A program made the translations under genes and the position numbers. Below are positions 53,038 through 60,317 of a stretch of 64,000 nucleotides of DNA, piece by piece (the first letter of the stretch is position 1; each line of letters opens with the position of its first letter). Source of the DNA: JANQTF01 sp041741415 (GTDB lineage: Bacteria; Bacteroidota; Bacteroidia; J057); the NCBI GenBank assembly GCA_041741415.1, contig JBGSKC010000029.1, positions 1 through 64,000 of the forward strand, written 5' to 3'. The notes beneath the pieces were generated by a model. That model ran no database searches. It was not told the DNA's origin and worked only from the letters and a program-made list of their open reading frames with translations.

Positions 53038-53313
53038 ATGATTCATCCACCCCTTTGCGCCCATCTTTCCAGCCTGGAGCCACCGCTCAAACCCCGTGGG
53101 GAAGTCTGCGAAGAATGCGTCAAAACAGGCAGCCGCTGGGTTCACCTCCGCACCTGCCAGACCTGCGGCACCACGCTGTGCTGCGACAGCTCCCCCAATA
53201 AACACGCCACTGCGCATTTTCATGCCACCGGGCATCCCGTTGTGCAATCCGCAGAGCCGGGCGAAGAATGGCTCTGGTGCTACGCCGATGAGGTGTTTGT
53301 GAAGCGTTTGTGA
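53038..53313 (+). CDS. Stand-alone UBP-type zinc finger protein
   Basis: A 91-aa protein made only of a ZnF-UBP domain. Zinc ligands appear as CEEC (residues about 24-27), CQTCG, CCD and the His residues of HATAHFHATGHPV, with the typical closing EEWLWCYADEVFV. In eukaryotes this domain binds the free C-terminus of ubiquitin. Small bacterial copies are known but have no settled role. It converges with the KdsC-like gene. Confidence 0.88.
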   Translation: MIHPPLCAHLSSLEPPLKPRGEVCEECVKTGSRWVHLRTCQTCGTTLCCDSSPNKHATAHFHATGHPVVQSAEPGEEWLWCYADEVFVKRL

Positions 53314-53385
53314 AAAGCTAAGACGGGATTGTGAGAGGCAGGCCAGAAAATGGCTCCGCCTGTGGTTTTGCTTCCTGCATCGGTT

Positions 53386-54057
53386 TCAAACCTCGTATCC
53401 GAGGACTTCTTCGAGGAATTCCCGGACACAGCCCTGCCCGCCCCCGAGCCTGAGAACGACATCAGCGGCCTCGCGCACCTGCCGGGCGGCATCTGAGGGG
53501 CAGGCCGAAACGCCTGCGGCCTCAATGGCCGGCAGGTCGTTGAGATCGTCGCCCACGTAAGCGATGTCGGCCCAGCTAATGCCCAGCTCGGCCAGCCATT
53601 CTTCGATGACTTCCACTTTCGGTCGCCGCCCGAAATAGACCCGCTCAATGCCCAGTGTTGCTGCCCGGTTTTGCATAATGGTGCCCGTTGACCCTGAGCT
53701 GATCAGCCCAAACATAACCCCTTGCCGACGAATGAGCCGGTGAATGATCATGCCGTCTTTCACATTGAACTGCTTGATCTGGTCGCCCGACTCGGTGTAG
53801 TACATCCCTCCGTCAGAAAGGGTGCCGTCAACATCCAGCAGAATGAGCCGGGGGCGGTGCCCATGCCATTGGCGGATTTTCCGGAGATTCTTTTTCAGCA
53901 AATCCTCCAGGGAGTGTCCCGACAATTCCGACAGGCGAAGCCATTCGCCCGGACTGGGGTGATCTTCCCCGGTGAGCCAGAGGTCCCATCCCGAAAATTG
54001 TGAACGCAGGGCTGGTTGTGCTTCTGTTAGATAGGCGATGTTGTTCTGGAAATTCAT
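53386..54057 (-). CDS. KdsC-like HAD phosphatase with N-terminal extension
   Basis: A 223-aa HAD-superfamily protein. The HAD core starts at about residue 60 with ILLDVDGTLSDGGMYY (nucleophile Asp), then LISSGSTG, and the metal-binding YVGDDLNDLPA. This is the capless C0 type used by KDO-8-phosphate phosphatase and related sugar-acid phosphatases. About 50 residues precede the core without a recognised domain. The start is the ATG of NFQNNIAYL, since the longer frame upstream is antisense-like sequence overlapping the lipoprotein gene. No kdsA/kdsB lies nearby, so the substrate is uncertain. Confidence 0.85.
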   Translation of the reverse strand: MNFQNNIAYLTEAQPALRSQFSGWDLWLTGEDHPSPGEWLRLSELSGHSLEDLLKKNLRKIRQWHGHRPRLILLDVDGTLSDGGMYYTESGDQIKQFNVKDGMIIHRLIRRQGVMFGLISSGSTGTIMQNRAATLGIERVYFGRRPKVEVIEEWLAELGISWADIAYVGDDLNDLPAIEAAGVSACPSDAARQVREAADVVLRLGGGQGCVREFLEEVLGYEV

Positions 54058-54070
54058 GGTCGAAATTAAC

Positions 54071-54104
54071 AAAAAACATGGGGCCAGCCTCCGCCAGCCC
54101 CATG
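54071..54104 (-). terminator. Rho-independent terminator after the His-rich lipoprotein gene
   Basis: On the minus strand CATGGGGC pairs perfectly with GCCCCATG around a 12-nt loop and is followed by six T. It separates the lipoprotein gene from the KdsC-like gene downstream, so the two are transcribed separately. Confidence 0.8.
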
Positions 54105-54130
54105 CGCAATTCGATACCCGTAAACTTTTC

Positions 54131-54517
54131 TCAGGGAATGGAAAAGGTAATGTCGCCGGTTGTTTTCTCCGTGCAGTCGTGGTCTGCGCAAACAACAGCT
54201 TCCAGGTGGAATTCGGTCCCGGAAGGGTAGCCCGACAAGTCCAGATCTTCCATGAACACGTATTCGCTTTGGCCGTGGACGTGCTCGTCAACCTCCAGGA
54301 TCAGGTCGCTGGTGTTGTTTTCGGGGTGGAGAAGAATTTCGACATCGTCCATTTCGTCGGTGGCGGTGATGTGAACGTGGATATGGACATCGGCAGCATT
54401 GGCCACCACTTCGCCTGCAAGCGGCTCTTCAAATTCGATGCTGATGATGTTTTCCTTGTCTTTGCAGGACCAGAGGCTCAGGGCAAGCAGCCCGGCGATG
54501 AGGTGGATGGGTTTCAT
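54131..54517 (-). CDS. Small His/Asp-rich lipoprotein, candidate metal-binding protein
   Basis: A 128-aa lipoprotein. The signal is MKPIHLIAGLLALSLWSC with Cys18 as lipidation site. The mature part is acidic and rich in potential metal ligands: VHIHVHITATDEMDD, HPENN, DEHVHGQ and VCADHDCTE. The composition suggests binding of zinc or a similar soft metal. I know no named family for it. Two strong palindromes stand directly upstream, the first only 21 bp before the start codon, so expression is likely tightly repressed by a metal-sensing (Fur/Zur-like) regulator. The start is the ATG of the signal peptide; 36 upstream in-frame codons run through the palindromes and are discarded. Confidence 0.72.
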   Translation of the reverse strand: MKPIHLIAGLLALSLWSCKDKENIISIEFEEPLAGEVVANAADVHIHVHITATDEMDDVEILLHPENNTSDLILEVDEHVHGQSEYVFMEDLDLSGYPSGTEFHLEAVVCADHDCTEKTTGDITFSIP

Positions 54518-54537
54518 AAGGGTAATTCGGGTTGATT

Positions 54538-54554
54538 TTGCAACAGTGTTGCAA
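54538..54554. promoter_or_regulatory. Operator-like palindrome TTGCAACAGTGTTGCAA
   Basis: Perfect 8-bp arms around a single base. On the minus strand it overlaps a -7-like TATACTTG for the lipoprotein gene. A second copy is centred 39 bp away. Confidence 0.7.
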
Positions 54555-54576
54555 GTATAGGGTGAGATTTTTCTTT

Positions 54577-54593
54577 TTGCAACAATGTTGCAG
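54577..54593. promoter_or_regulatory. Second operator-like palindrome TTGCAACAATGTTGCAG
   Basis: Same arms as the site at 54538 with one terminal mismatch. On the minus strand its TTGC is at -33 spacing from the TATACTTG box, so both boxes of the lipoprotein promoter would be covered. It also lies 155 bp before the phosphohexomutase start. Confidence 0.7.
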
Positions 54594-54747
54594 TATTGTT
54601 TTTCCGCCTTTGCTCCAAACAACACTCATGGCCGGGCTTTTTATCCGAATAAAGCAGGCATCTGGCCAGGAATGTATCTTTGGCTGTGTCGGCTCCTCAT
54701 TTTTTCTCTATCTTTGGCCGTCGAATTGCACCAATTTCCACGAGGCT

Positions 54748-56130
54748 ATGACGCTAATTTCCTCTATTTCAGGCATCCGGGGCACCATTGGCGGCGCTGT
54801 TGGCAACAACCTCACCCCAGTGGATGTGGTAAAATTTGCCGCTGCATTCGGCACCTGGCTAAGCCTCAAGAAGCCCAATGCACAGCTCGTGGTTATTGGC
54901 CGTGACGCCCGTCCTTCCGGCGAAATGGTGCATCAGCTTGTTTCGGCCACCCTCGTGGGCCTTGGTTTTGAGGTCATCGACCTCGGCCTGTCCACCACCC
55001 CAACCGTTGAGATTGCTGTTCCGCATTTCCAGGCTGCAGGTGGCATTATTCTTACTGCCTCCCACAACCCGGTGGAGTGGAACGCCCTCAAATTGCTCAA
55101 CCACAAAGGAGAGTTTGTTACCAAAAAAGACGGGCTGGAAATCCTCGAAATTCTCAACAACGAATACTTTGACTTTAAGCAGGTGCGGCAACTGGGCCGG
55201 GTAAGGCAGGTAACCGACTTGGGCACCCTGCACATGGACCAGATTCTGGCCTTGCCGCTCGTGGACCGCTATGCCATTGAAAAAGCCAACCTCCATATCG
55301 TGGTGGACGGGGTAAATTCAAGTGGCGGTATCTTCGTTCCTCAGCTCCTGGAAAGGCTGGGCGTGAAAAAAATCACCAGGGTTCACTGCGAGCCCAGCGG
55401 CTGGTTTTCGCACAACCCAGAGCCTCTTGCCGAAAACCTTCAGGATCTGGCTGCGGCCATCCGCCAGCATGGTGCCGACCTCGGCATTGCCGTTGACCCC
55501 GATGTGGACCGCCTTGTGCTTGTGGATGAGAAGGGGAATATGTTTGGCGAAGAATACACCCTCGTCGCTGTGGCAGATTATGTGCTGGGCCACACGAAGA
55601 GCACTGTGGTGTCTAACCTGTCCTCCTCGCGGGCACTGCGCGATGTGGCCGAGCGCCATGGGTGCCGCCACCATTATTCTTCGGTCGGAGAAGTGAACGT
55701 GATCGAAATCATGAAGCGGACGGATTCGATCATAGGTGGAGAAGGAAATGGGGGCATCATTTACCCCGAGCTGCATTATGGCCGGGACGCCCTCGTGGGA
55801 ATTGCGTTGTTTTTGTCGCACCTGGTAAAGTCTGGAATCAAAGCCAGCGAGCTAAGGGCCACATACCCCGACTATTTTATGGCCAAGCGCAAGCTTACCC
55901 TCGTTCCGGAAATTCGGGTGGAGGAACTGGAGCAAGCCTTCCGGCAACGCTACGAACACGAAAAAATCAACGACCAGGATGGCATCAAGGTCGATTTTGA
56001 AAACAGCTGGGTACATCTTCGCCGGTCCAACACCGAGCCGATCATCCGCATTTACACCGAAGCCCGCAGCCAGGAAGAAGCTGACGCCCTCGCAGACCGC
56101 ATCACAGCGGAGCTGAAGGAAATGGTGTGA
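54748..56130 (+). CDS. glmM: Phosphoglucosamine/phosphoglucomutase family enzyme (GlmM-like)
   Basis: A 460-aa alpha-D-phosphohexomutase. The active-site serine loop is ILTASHNPVEWNALKLL, the metal loop is IAVDPDVDRLVLVDE, the sugar-binding loop is GGEGNGGIIYPELHYGRD and the phosphate-binding loop is RRSNTEPIIRIYTEA. It begins LISSISGIRGTIGG. Length and order fit GlmM, which makes glucosamine-1-phosphate for UDP-GlcNAc and hence for both peptidoglycan and the WbpBED sugars of the upstream locus. The start is the ATG of MTLISS; a 72-codon upstream extension through the palindromes is rejected. Confidence 0.92.
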   Translation: MTLISSISGIRGTIGGAVGNNLTPVDVVKFAAAFGTWLSLKKPNAQLVVIGRDARPSGEMVHQLVSATLVGLGFEVIDLGLSTTPTVEIAVPHFQAAGGIILTASHNPVEWNALKLLNHKGEFVTKKDGLEILEILNNEYFDFKQVRQLGRVRQVTDLGTLHMDQILALPLVDRYAIEKANLHIVVDGVNSSGGIFVPQLLERLGVKKITRVHCEPSGWFSHNPEPLAENLQDLAAAIRQHGADLGIAVDPDVDRLVLVDEKGNMFGEEYTLVAVADYVLGHTKSTVVSNLSSSRALRDVAERHGCRHHYSSVGEVNVIEIMKRTDSIIGGEGNGGIIYPELHYGRDALVGIALFLSHLVKSGIKASELRATYPDYFMAKRKLTLVPEIRVEELEQAFRQRYEHEKINDQDGIKVDFENSWVHLRRSNTEPIIRIYTEARSQEEADALADRITAELKEMV

Positions 56131-56287
56131 GAGGGAGCAGTGAGATGCTGAAAGGAGAGGTGTTAAGAAGCGGGATAAGAACCGGCTTGGCCCCTGGTTT
56201 CGTTTCCGGCTACGAAGCGGTCTAAAATCCACTTGCCCATTCCCGCCGGGCAGTGTAAGTTTGGGGGTTGTTAACCTCCCGCATTTC

Positions 56288-56896
56288 ATGGCGAAGCGCC
56301 CCCTCAAGAAAGTCGAAAAAATTATCCTGATTGGCTTTGCCACCCTTGGCGCCATGCTGGTTGCCTTGTGGCTGCTCGACAAACAGCCCAACCGCGCCTA
56401 CCTCCTTCCGGAAGGCTTTGAAGGATGGGTAGCCATTCGATACAGCGTTGAAGGCGCGCCCCCCATTCCTGTCAAAAACGGGGTGCTGCAATTTGTTATT
56501 TCCGACTCCGGCACCCTGGAAACAAGCGACCCGCTCGTGGTAGGCTGGCGCCGCGACGACTACTACAGCCAGGCTGAGAGCCAGGAACCAGCTCGCTTCC
56601 CCGTGGCTGTGAACACCGACAGCGGCTATCAGTTGCGCGTTTTTTTGCATAACTATTACTCCAAAGACTGGACCCCCTTGCTCCACAGCCTGCCGGTGGG
56701 CACTGATACGATGATGAACGATGGCACCCGGCTCAACAAAATCTCCGAATCAGAGGTTAAGTACGTGACCGGAAAAAAGACGCTGGAATACTTCTACCTC
56801 TCCGCCCAGCCCCGGTCCATCATGTTCTCCCCACCGCCCAACCCCCGCATGGAAGGCCTCACCTCCACCGAAGACCGCCACATCACCCAACCCTGA
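56288..56896 (+). CDS. Membrane-anchored protein of unknown function
   Basis: A 202-aa protein with an N-terminal TM anchor (IILIGFATLGAMLVALWLL) and an extracytoplasmic domain rich in beta strands (AYLLPEGFEGWVAIRYSVEG, VLQFVISDSGTLETSDP). The line LPEGFxGWVxIxY followed by a Gly-Thr-Leu-Glu turn resembles small domains found in other Bacteroidota exported proteins, but I cannot name the family with confidence. The start is the ATG before AKRPLKK; a TTG nine codons earlier is ignored. It ends 22 bp before proline dehydrogenase and may be co-transcribed with it. Confidence 0.7.
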   Translation: MAKRPLKKVEKIILIGFATLGAMLVALWLLDKQPNRAYLLPEGFEGWVAIRYSVEGAPPIPVKNGVLQFVISDSGTLETSDPLVVGWRRDDYYSQAESQEPARFPVAVNTDSGYQLRVFLHNYYSKDWTPLLHSLPVGTDTMMNDGTRLNKISESEVKYVTGKKTLEYFYLSAQPRSIMFSPPPNPRMEGLTSTEDRHITQP

Positions 56897-56918
56897 TTCA
56901 TCTCCATCCCCACGATTT

Positions 56919-58103
56919 ATGGAAGAGGTTGCCCCCCGCATCGACTTCAGCAACACAGCATTGGCCTTCCAGGCGCAGTCTGACGCACGATTGCTCAGAA
57001 CCTACTGGCTGTTCCGCGTCATCGATTCGCCCTTCCTTACGAAGGTGGGGCCACCGCTGCTCAATTTTGGCTTCCGGGTGGGCCTTCCAGTGAAGGGGGT
57101 GGTGAAAAAAACACTTTATCAGTTGTTTGCGGGTGGGGAAACCCTGCAGGAAACAGCGGGCCGCTCAGAAGAACTCATGGCCTACGGTGTTCGCACCATT
57201 CTCGATTATTCGGTAGAAGGCGAAAAAACAGAGGATGGTTTTGAAGAAACCAAGCGCCAGATCATCCAGACACTTGTTCATGGTAGCCGGCACGAGGCAG
57301 TTGCCTTCAGCGCATTGAAGGTAACCGGCCTTGCTTCGATGGAGCTGCTGACGAATATCCAGGCAGGAAAGGCGCTTTCTGCTTCTGAGCAGGAGGCCTA
57401 CCAGCTGGTGCGCAATCGCCTCCGGGAAATAGCCGAGGCGGCACGCCAGCATCAGGTGCCTGTGTTCATCGACGCCGAAGACAGCTGGATCCAGGATGTG
57501 ATCGATGGCCTGGCCGAAGAGCTGATGGAGGAATTTAACCAGGAAAAACCGCTGATCTGGACCACCACCCAGCATTATCGCCACGACCGCCTCGCATATC
57601 TCCGCGGCCTGATCGGGCGAAGCCGACAGCGCGGCTATCTGCTGGGAGTCAAGCTGGTGCGTGGTGCGTATCTGGAAAAGGAAAATAGCCGCGCAGAAGA
57701 TATGGGCTATCCCACGCCGATGCAGCCCAACAAAGCTGCCACCGACCGCGACTACAACGAAGCTTTACGGTTGTGTGTCGCGAACATTGAGCATGTAGCC
57801 GTGTGTGCTGGCACCCATAACGAGGAATCCAGCTCCCTGCTGGCCCAGTTGCTGCAGCAGAAGGGGCTTCCGGCCAATCATCCTCATGTGTGGTTTGCAC
57901 AGTTGCTCGGCATGTCCGACCATATTTCCTTTAACCTCGGGCATGGAGGGTACAATGCAGCCAAGTATTTGCCCTTTGGGCCGGTTAAAGCCGTGATGCC
58001 TTATCTCATTCGCCGGGCCGAGGAAAACACCTCCGTCGCCGGACAGGCCAGCCGGGAGGTGGCGCTGCTGCATCAGGAAGTGTTGCGGCGAAAGAAAAAC
58101 TAG
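56919..58103 (+). CDS. putA: Proline dehydrogenase
   Basis: A 394-aa monofunctional FAD-dependent proline dehydrogenase that oxidises proline to pyrroline-5-carboxylate. Motifs: GVRTILDYSVEGE, VFIDAEDSWIQDVID, LGVKLVRGAYLEKE (FAD/substrate side), CAGTHNEES and the diagnostic C-terminal KYLPFGPVKAVMPYLIRRAEEN. There is no fused aldehyde dehydrogenase; P5C dehydrogenase must be encoded elsewhere. A repeat-rich intergenic region follows. Confidence 0.94.
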   Translation: MEEVAPRIDFSNTALAFQAQSDARLLRTYWLFRVIDSPFLTKVGPPLLNFGFRVGLPVKGVVKKTLYQLFAGGETLQETAGRSEELMAYGVRTILDYSVEGEKTEDGFEETKRQIIQTLVHGSRHEAVAFSALKVTGLASMELLTNIQAGKALSASEQEAYQLVRNRLREIAEAARQHQVPVFIDAEDSWIQDVIDGLAEELMEEFNQEKPLIWTTTQHYRHDRLAYLRGLIGRSRQRGYLLGVKLVRGAYLEKENSRAEDMGYPTPMQPNKAATDRDYNEALRLCVANIEHVAVCAGTHNEESSSLLAQLLQQKGLPANHPHVWFAQLLGMSDHISFNLGHGGYNAAKYLPFGPVKAVMPYLIRRAEENTSVAGQASREVALLHQEVLRRKKN

Positions 58104-58151
58104 CCCGATCGTTCGCCAGCAACGTGGAGATTGCCTGTTCACTCACAAGCA

Positions 58152-58335
58152 ATCTGTGAAAATCTGTGCCTGAACCTGTGTAAATCTGTGGTGAGCCTAA
58201 GCCAAGCCCCGCCTCCACCCGGTCCCAGCATCTGTGAAAATCTGTGTCTGAATCTGTGTGAATCTGTGGTGAGCCTAATCCAAGCCCCGCTTGCACCCAG
58301 TCCCTGAATCTGTGTAAATCTGTGGTGAACCTGCT
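58152..58335 (+). repeat. 78-bp tandem repeat containing AATCTGTG motifs
   Basis: Copy 1 starts at 58152, copy 2 at 58230, and a partial copy 3 runs to about 58335. Each unit holds several ATCTGTG words and a GTGAGCCTAA-CCAAGCCCCGC segment. AATCTGTG-type phrases are scattered between genes in many Bacteroidota genomes. No hairpin with a T-run was seen, so it is probably not a terminator. Confidence 0.8.
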
Positions 58336-58366
58336 TCCGAGTCTTTCCTGCAAACGCCCGGTTGCA

Positions 58367-59248
58367 TCACCCCGCAAAAGTAGCCCGATAAGCTCGCGGA
58401 GTGCTGCCCGTAGCTTCTTTAAAACGGCGGTTGAAATTGCTGAGGTTGTGAAACCCCGACCGGAAGGCAACGTCGCCGATGGGCAAATCCGTTTCCAGCA
58501 GAAGGCTGCAAGCCGCCCCCACCCGAATATCTTGTACAAACCCTGAGAACGTTCGGCGGGTTTGCCGTTTGAAATAGCGGCTAAAGGCCGCAGGCGTCAT
58601 AGAAGCCAGGTAAGCAGCTTCCTCCAGGCGAACCTCCTCCTGGTAGTTTTTCATTACAAACTCAAACACCTTGTGCAGCTTGTGGCTGTCGCTATGCCGG
58701 AAAGGCGGGAGCACTTCTGTGCGAGCGAGAAATCGGCTTTCCTGGGAACGCGAGAGGCGGTAAATCAGATCGAGCAGCGCGAGAAGGCGCGGAAACCCGG
58801 GGCTCATGGCCTGGAGACGACGAAGCTCTTCGGCGGCTCTGCGGCGGGTTTCGCCGGAAAACACGATGCCCCGCCTGGCAGAATCGATCCATGTGGCGAG
58901 GCCGCGGGTTTCGGGCTGCTGCCAAAACAGCTCGCTCAAAAAGTCGGGATTGAAAAAAACGGAAATTGCCCTGGCCCGCAACTGGCTGCCCGGCAGGTGG
59001 TAATGGGGATCACTGCGAAACACATGCGGGAGATTCGACCCGATCAACACCACTTCCCCTTCGCCAAACCGCTCCACGCTGTCGCCAATCACCCGCGTGC
59101 CGGTTCCCTCCAGCACCAGAGTAAGCTGGCATTCCCGGTGAAAATGGAAAGGGGTGAAAAAATATACCCCTTCGTCGAGCAGCACCTTGAACGACTCATG
59201 GGCCGAAGCTTCAAGGTGATAGGGCAGGGGAGGATGGGCGGTATTCAT
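58367..59248 (-). CDS. AraC family transcriptional regulator
   Basis: A 293-aa regulator. The N-terminal cupin (about 15-110) includes the metal/ligand line TPFHFHRECQLTLVLEGTGT and GEVVLIGSNLPHVFRS. The C-terminal double HTH has LEEAAYLASMTPAAFSRYFK and the AraC consensus IGDVAFRSGFHNLSNFNRRF followed by TGSTPRAYR. Cupin-AraC proteins of this kind usually answer to sugars. No transport or catabolic gene lies directly beside it, so the target is unknown. Confidence 0.93.
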   Translation of the reverse strand: MNTAHPPLPYHLEASAHESFKVLLDEGVYFFTPFHFHRECQLTLVLEGTGTRVIGDSVERFGEGEVVLIGSNLPHVFRSDPHYHLPGSQLRARAISVFFNPDFLSELFWQQPETRGLATWIDSARRGIVFSGETRRRAAEELRRLQAMSPGFPRLLALLDLIYRLSRSQESRFLARTEVLPPFRHSDSHKLHKVFEFVMKNYQEEVRLEEAAYLASMTPAAFSRYFKRQTRRTFSGFVQDIRVGAACSLLLETDLPIGDVAFRSGFHNLSNFNRRFKEATGSTPRAYRATFAG

Positions 59249-59338
59249 TTGTCAGGATTTTATATATGGTTTTCAATATGGGCAAAAAAAGTATCAATGT
59301 TGGGCAAATGGGGCCAATTATTTCATAGAAGACGTTGC

Positions 59339-59346
59339 TACTTTTG
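59339..59346 (+). promoter_or_regulatory. Putative -7 box (TACTTTTG) upstream of 59411 gene
   Basis: TACTTTTG fits TAnnTTTG and is 64 bp before the start codon. A proper -33 box was not found. Confidence 0.3.
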
Positions 59347-59410
59347 ATAAAGGACTTAACTCAATTTTCGGAAGGATTCTTACCGATCCTTTTCCCAAAC
59401 TACCTCGCGA

Positions 59411-60073
59411 ATGAACTACCGCAGAATCTGTGTGTGGACTGGCCCCCTTGGCCAAACCGAAGGACTCATGCGAAGCCTAACCAGCCACTCAGGCACTGCT
59501 GGCCTTCGCGATCCTTTTTCCAGAGAGTTTCTTCGCCTTACTGGTGCCAGGGAAGCTGCCCCCCATGTTGGAGTTTCCATTACCACTCATGCTGAACTCA
59601 CAGTGCTGAGAAGTCCTGCTGCCCATGCCCTCGGGCTTGATCTTCGTTTGTTCGCCGACGATCTCCACCTCTTTTTTATCCAGCACCCCGATGAGCGGCT
59701 CCCGTCGCTTGCCCAGGCCATTGGCGACCCCGACTGGCAGGTGCGGGCCTACACCTGGCAGGAAAAACTCTATCGCCATTTCAGGGAAATGGGAGCAGAT
59801 TGCCTGGTGTTAGATGCCGGCCTCTGGCGTTCCACGCCACTGCATGTGATCCGGTTGCTGGCCGACCAGCTTGGTACTCAGGCCCGCAAGTTCAACCCAG
59901 TGGTTCCGCAAGCCAGCCACCACTGGCGTGGAGAGGCCTGGTTGTCGCTTGGCAGCGATGCCGACCTGCGCGATGTTTGTCTGAAAAGCTACTATGCCCT
60001 CCTGCAGCAGGCCATGATCGATTTTGCCTCCAATGAGTTGGTTTCGAACGGTTCCCTGGCCGTGTCAGCCTGA
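59411..60073 (+). CDS. Diverged sulfotransferase-like protein
   Basis: A 220-aa protein. Its outline follows P-loop sulfotransferases of the Sulfotransfer_5 kind: an opening WTGPLGQTEGLMRSLTS in place of the usual WSGPRNVSTALMRSF, a central FIQHPDERLPSLAQAI where relatives have the RDP-containing phosphate-binding strand, and CLVLDAGLWRSTPLHVIRLL, matching the ViDa-dLL-dPe block. The 5'-phosphosulfate loop has lost its Arg and Ser/Thr, and RDP is HPD. If the homology is right, sulfotransfer is unlikely and the fold may have another use. The relationship is judged by eye and needs a profile search. Confidence 0.5.
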   Translation: MNYRRICVWTGPLGQTEGLMRSLTSHSGTAGLRDPFSREFLRLTGAREAAPHVGVSITTHAELTVLRSPAAHALGLDLRLFADDLHLFFIQHPDERLPSLAQAIGDPDWQVRAYTWQEKLYRHFREMGADCLVLDAGLWRSTPLHVIRLLADQLGTQARKFNPVVPQASHHWRGEAWLSLGSDADLRDVCLKSYYALLQQAMIDFASNELVSNGSLAVSA

Positions 60074-60228
60074 AAATGGGTGCAGAGCATATCTGGAAAG
60101 CAAAAATGGACTTCGGTAGAAGAAAAAAGGGAAGAAGAAGGAAACAAATTACCGATGACATTTGAGCAAAAATCCCTCAGGATCGCCAGGTTCATGAGTA
60201 GAAAACTTGTTGAATCGAATCAAATGCC

Positions 60229-60243
60229 CACTTTGGCAAAGTG
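60229..60243. promoter_or_regulatory. Palindrome CACTTTGGCAAAGTG upstream of the Rpn-like gene
   Basis: Perfect 7-bp arms around one base, 75 bp before the start codon of the nuclease gene. It could be an operator or a short hairpin; there is no T-run after it. Confidence 0.35.
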
Positions 60244-60317
60244 AACATGAGGTGCGTTATTGAGCAAACCCCCAAATTTGTGTTTGGCTGCCCGCCGTTC
60301 AGCCGCGAGGTTTGGGC

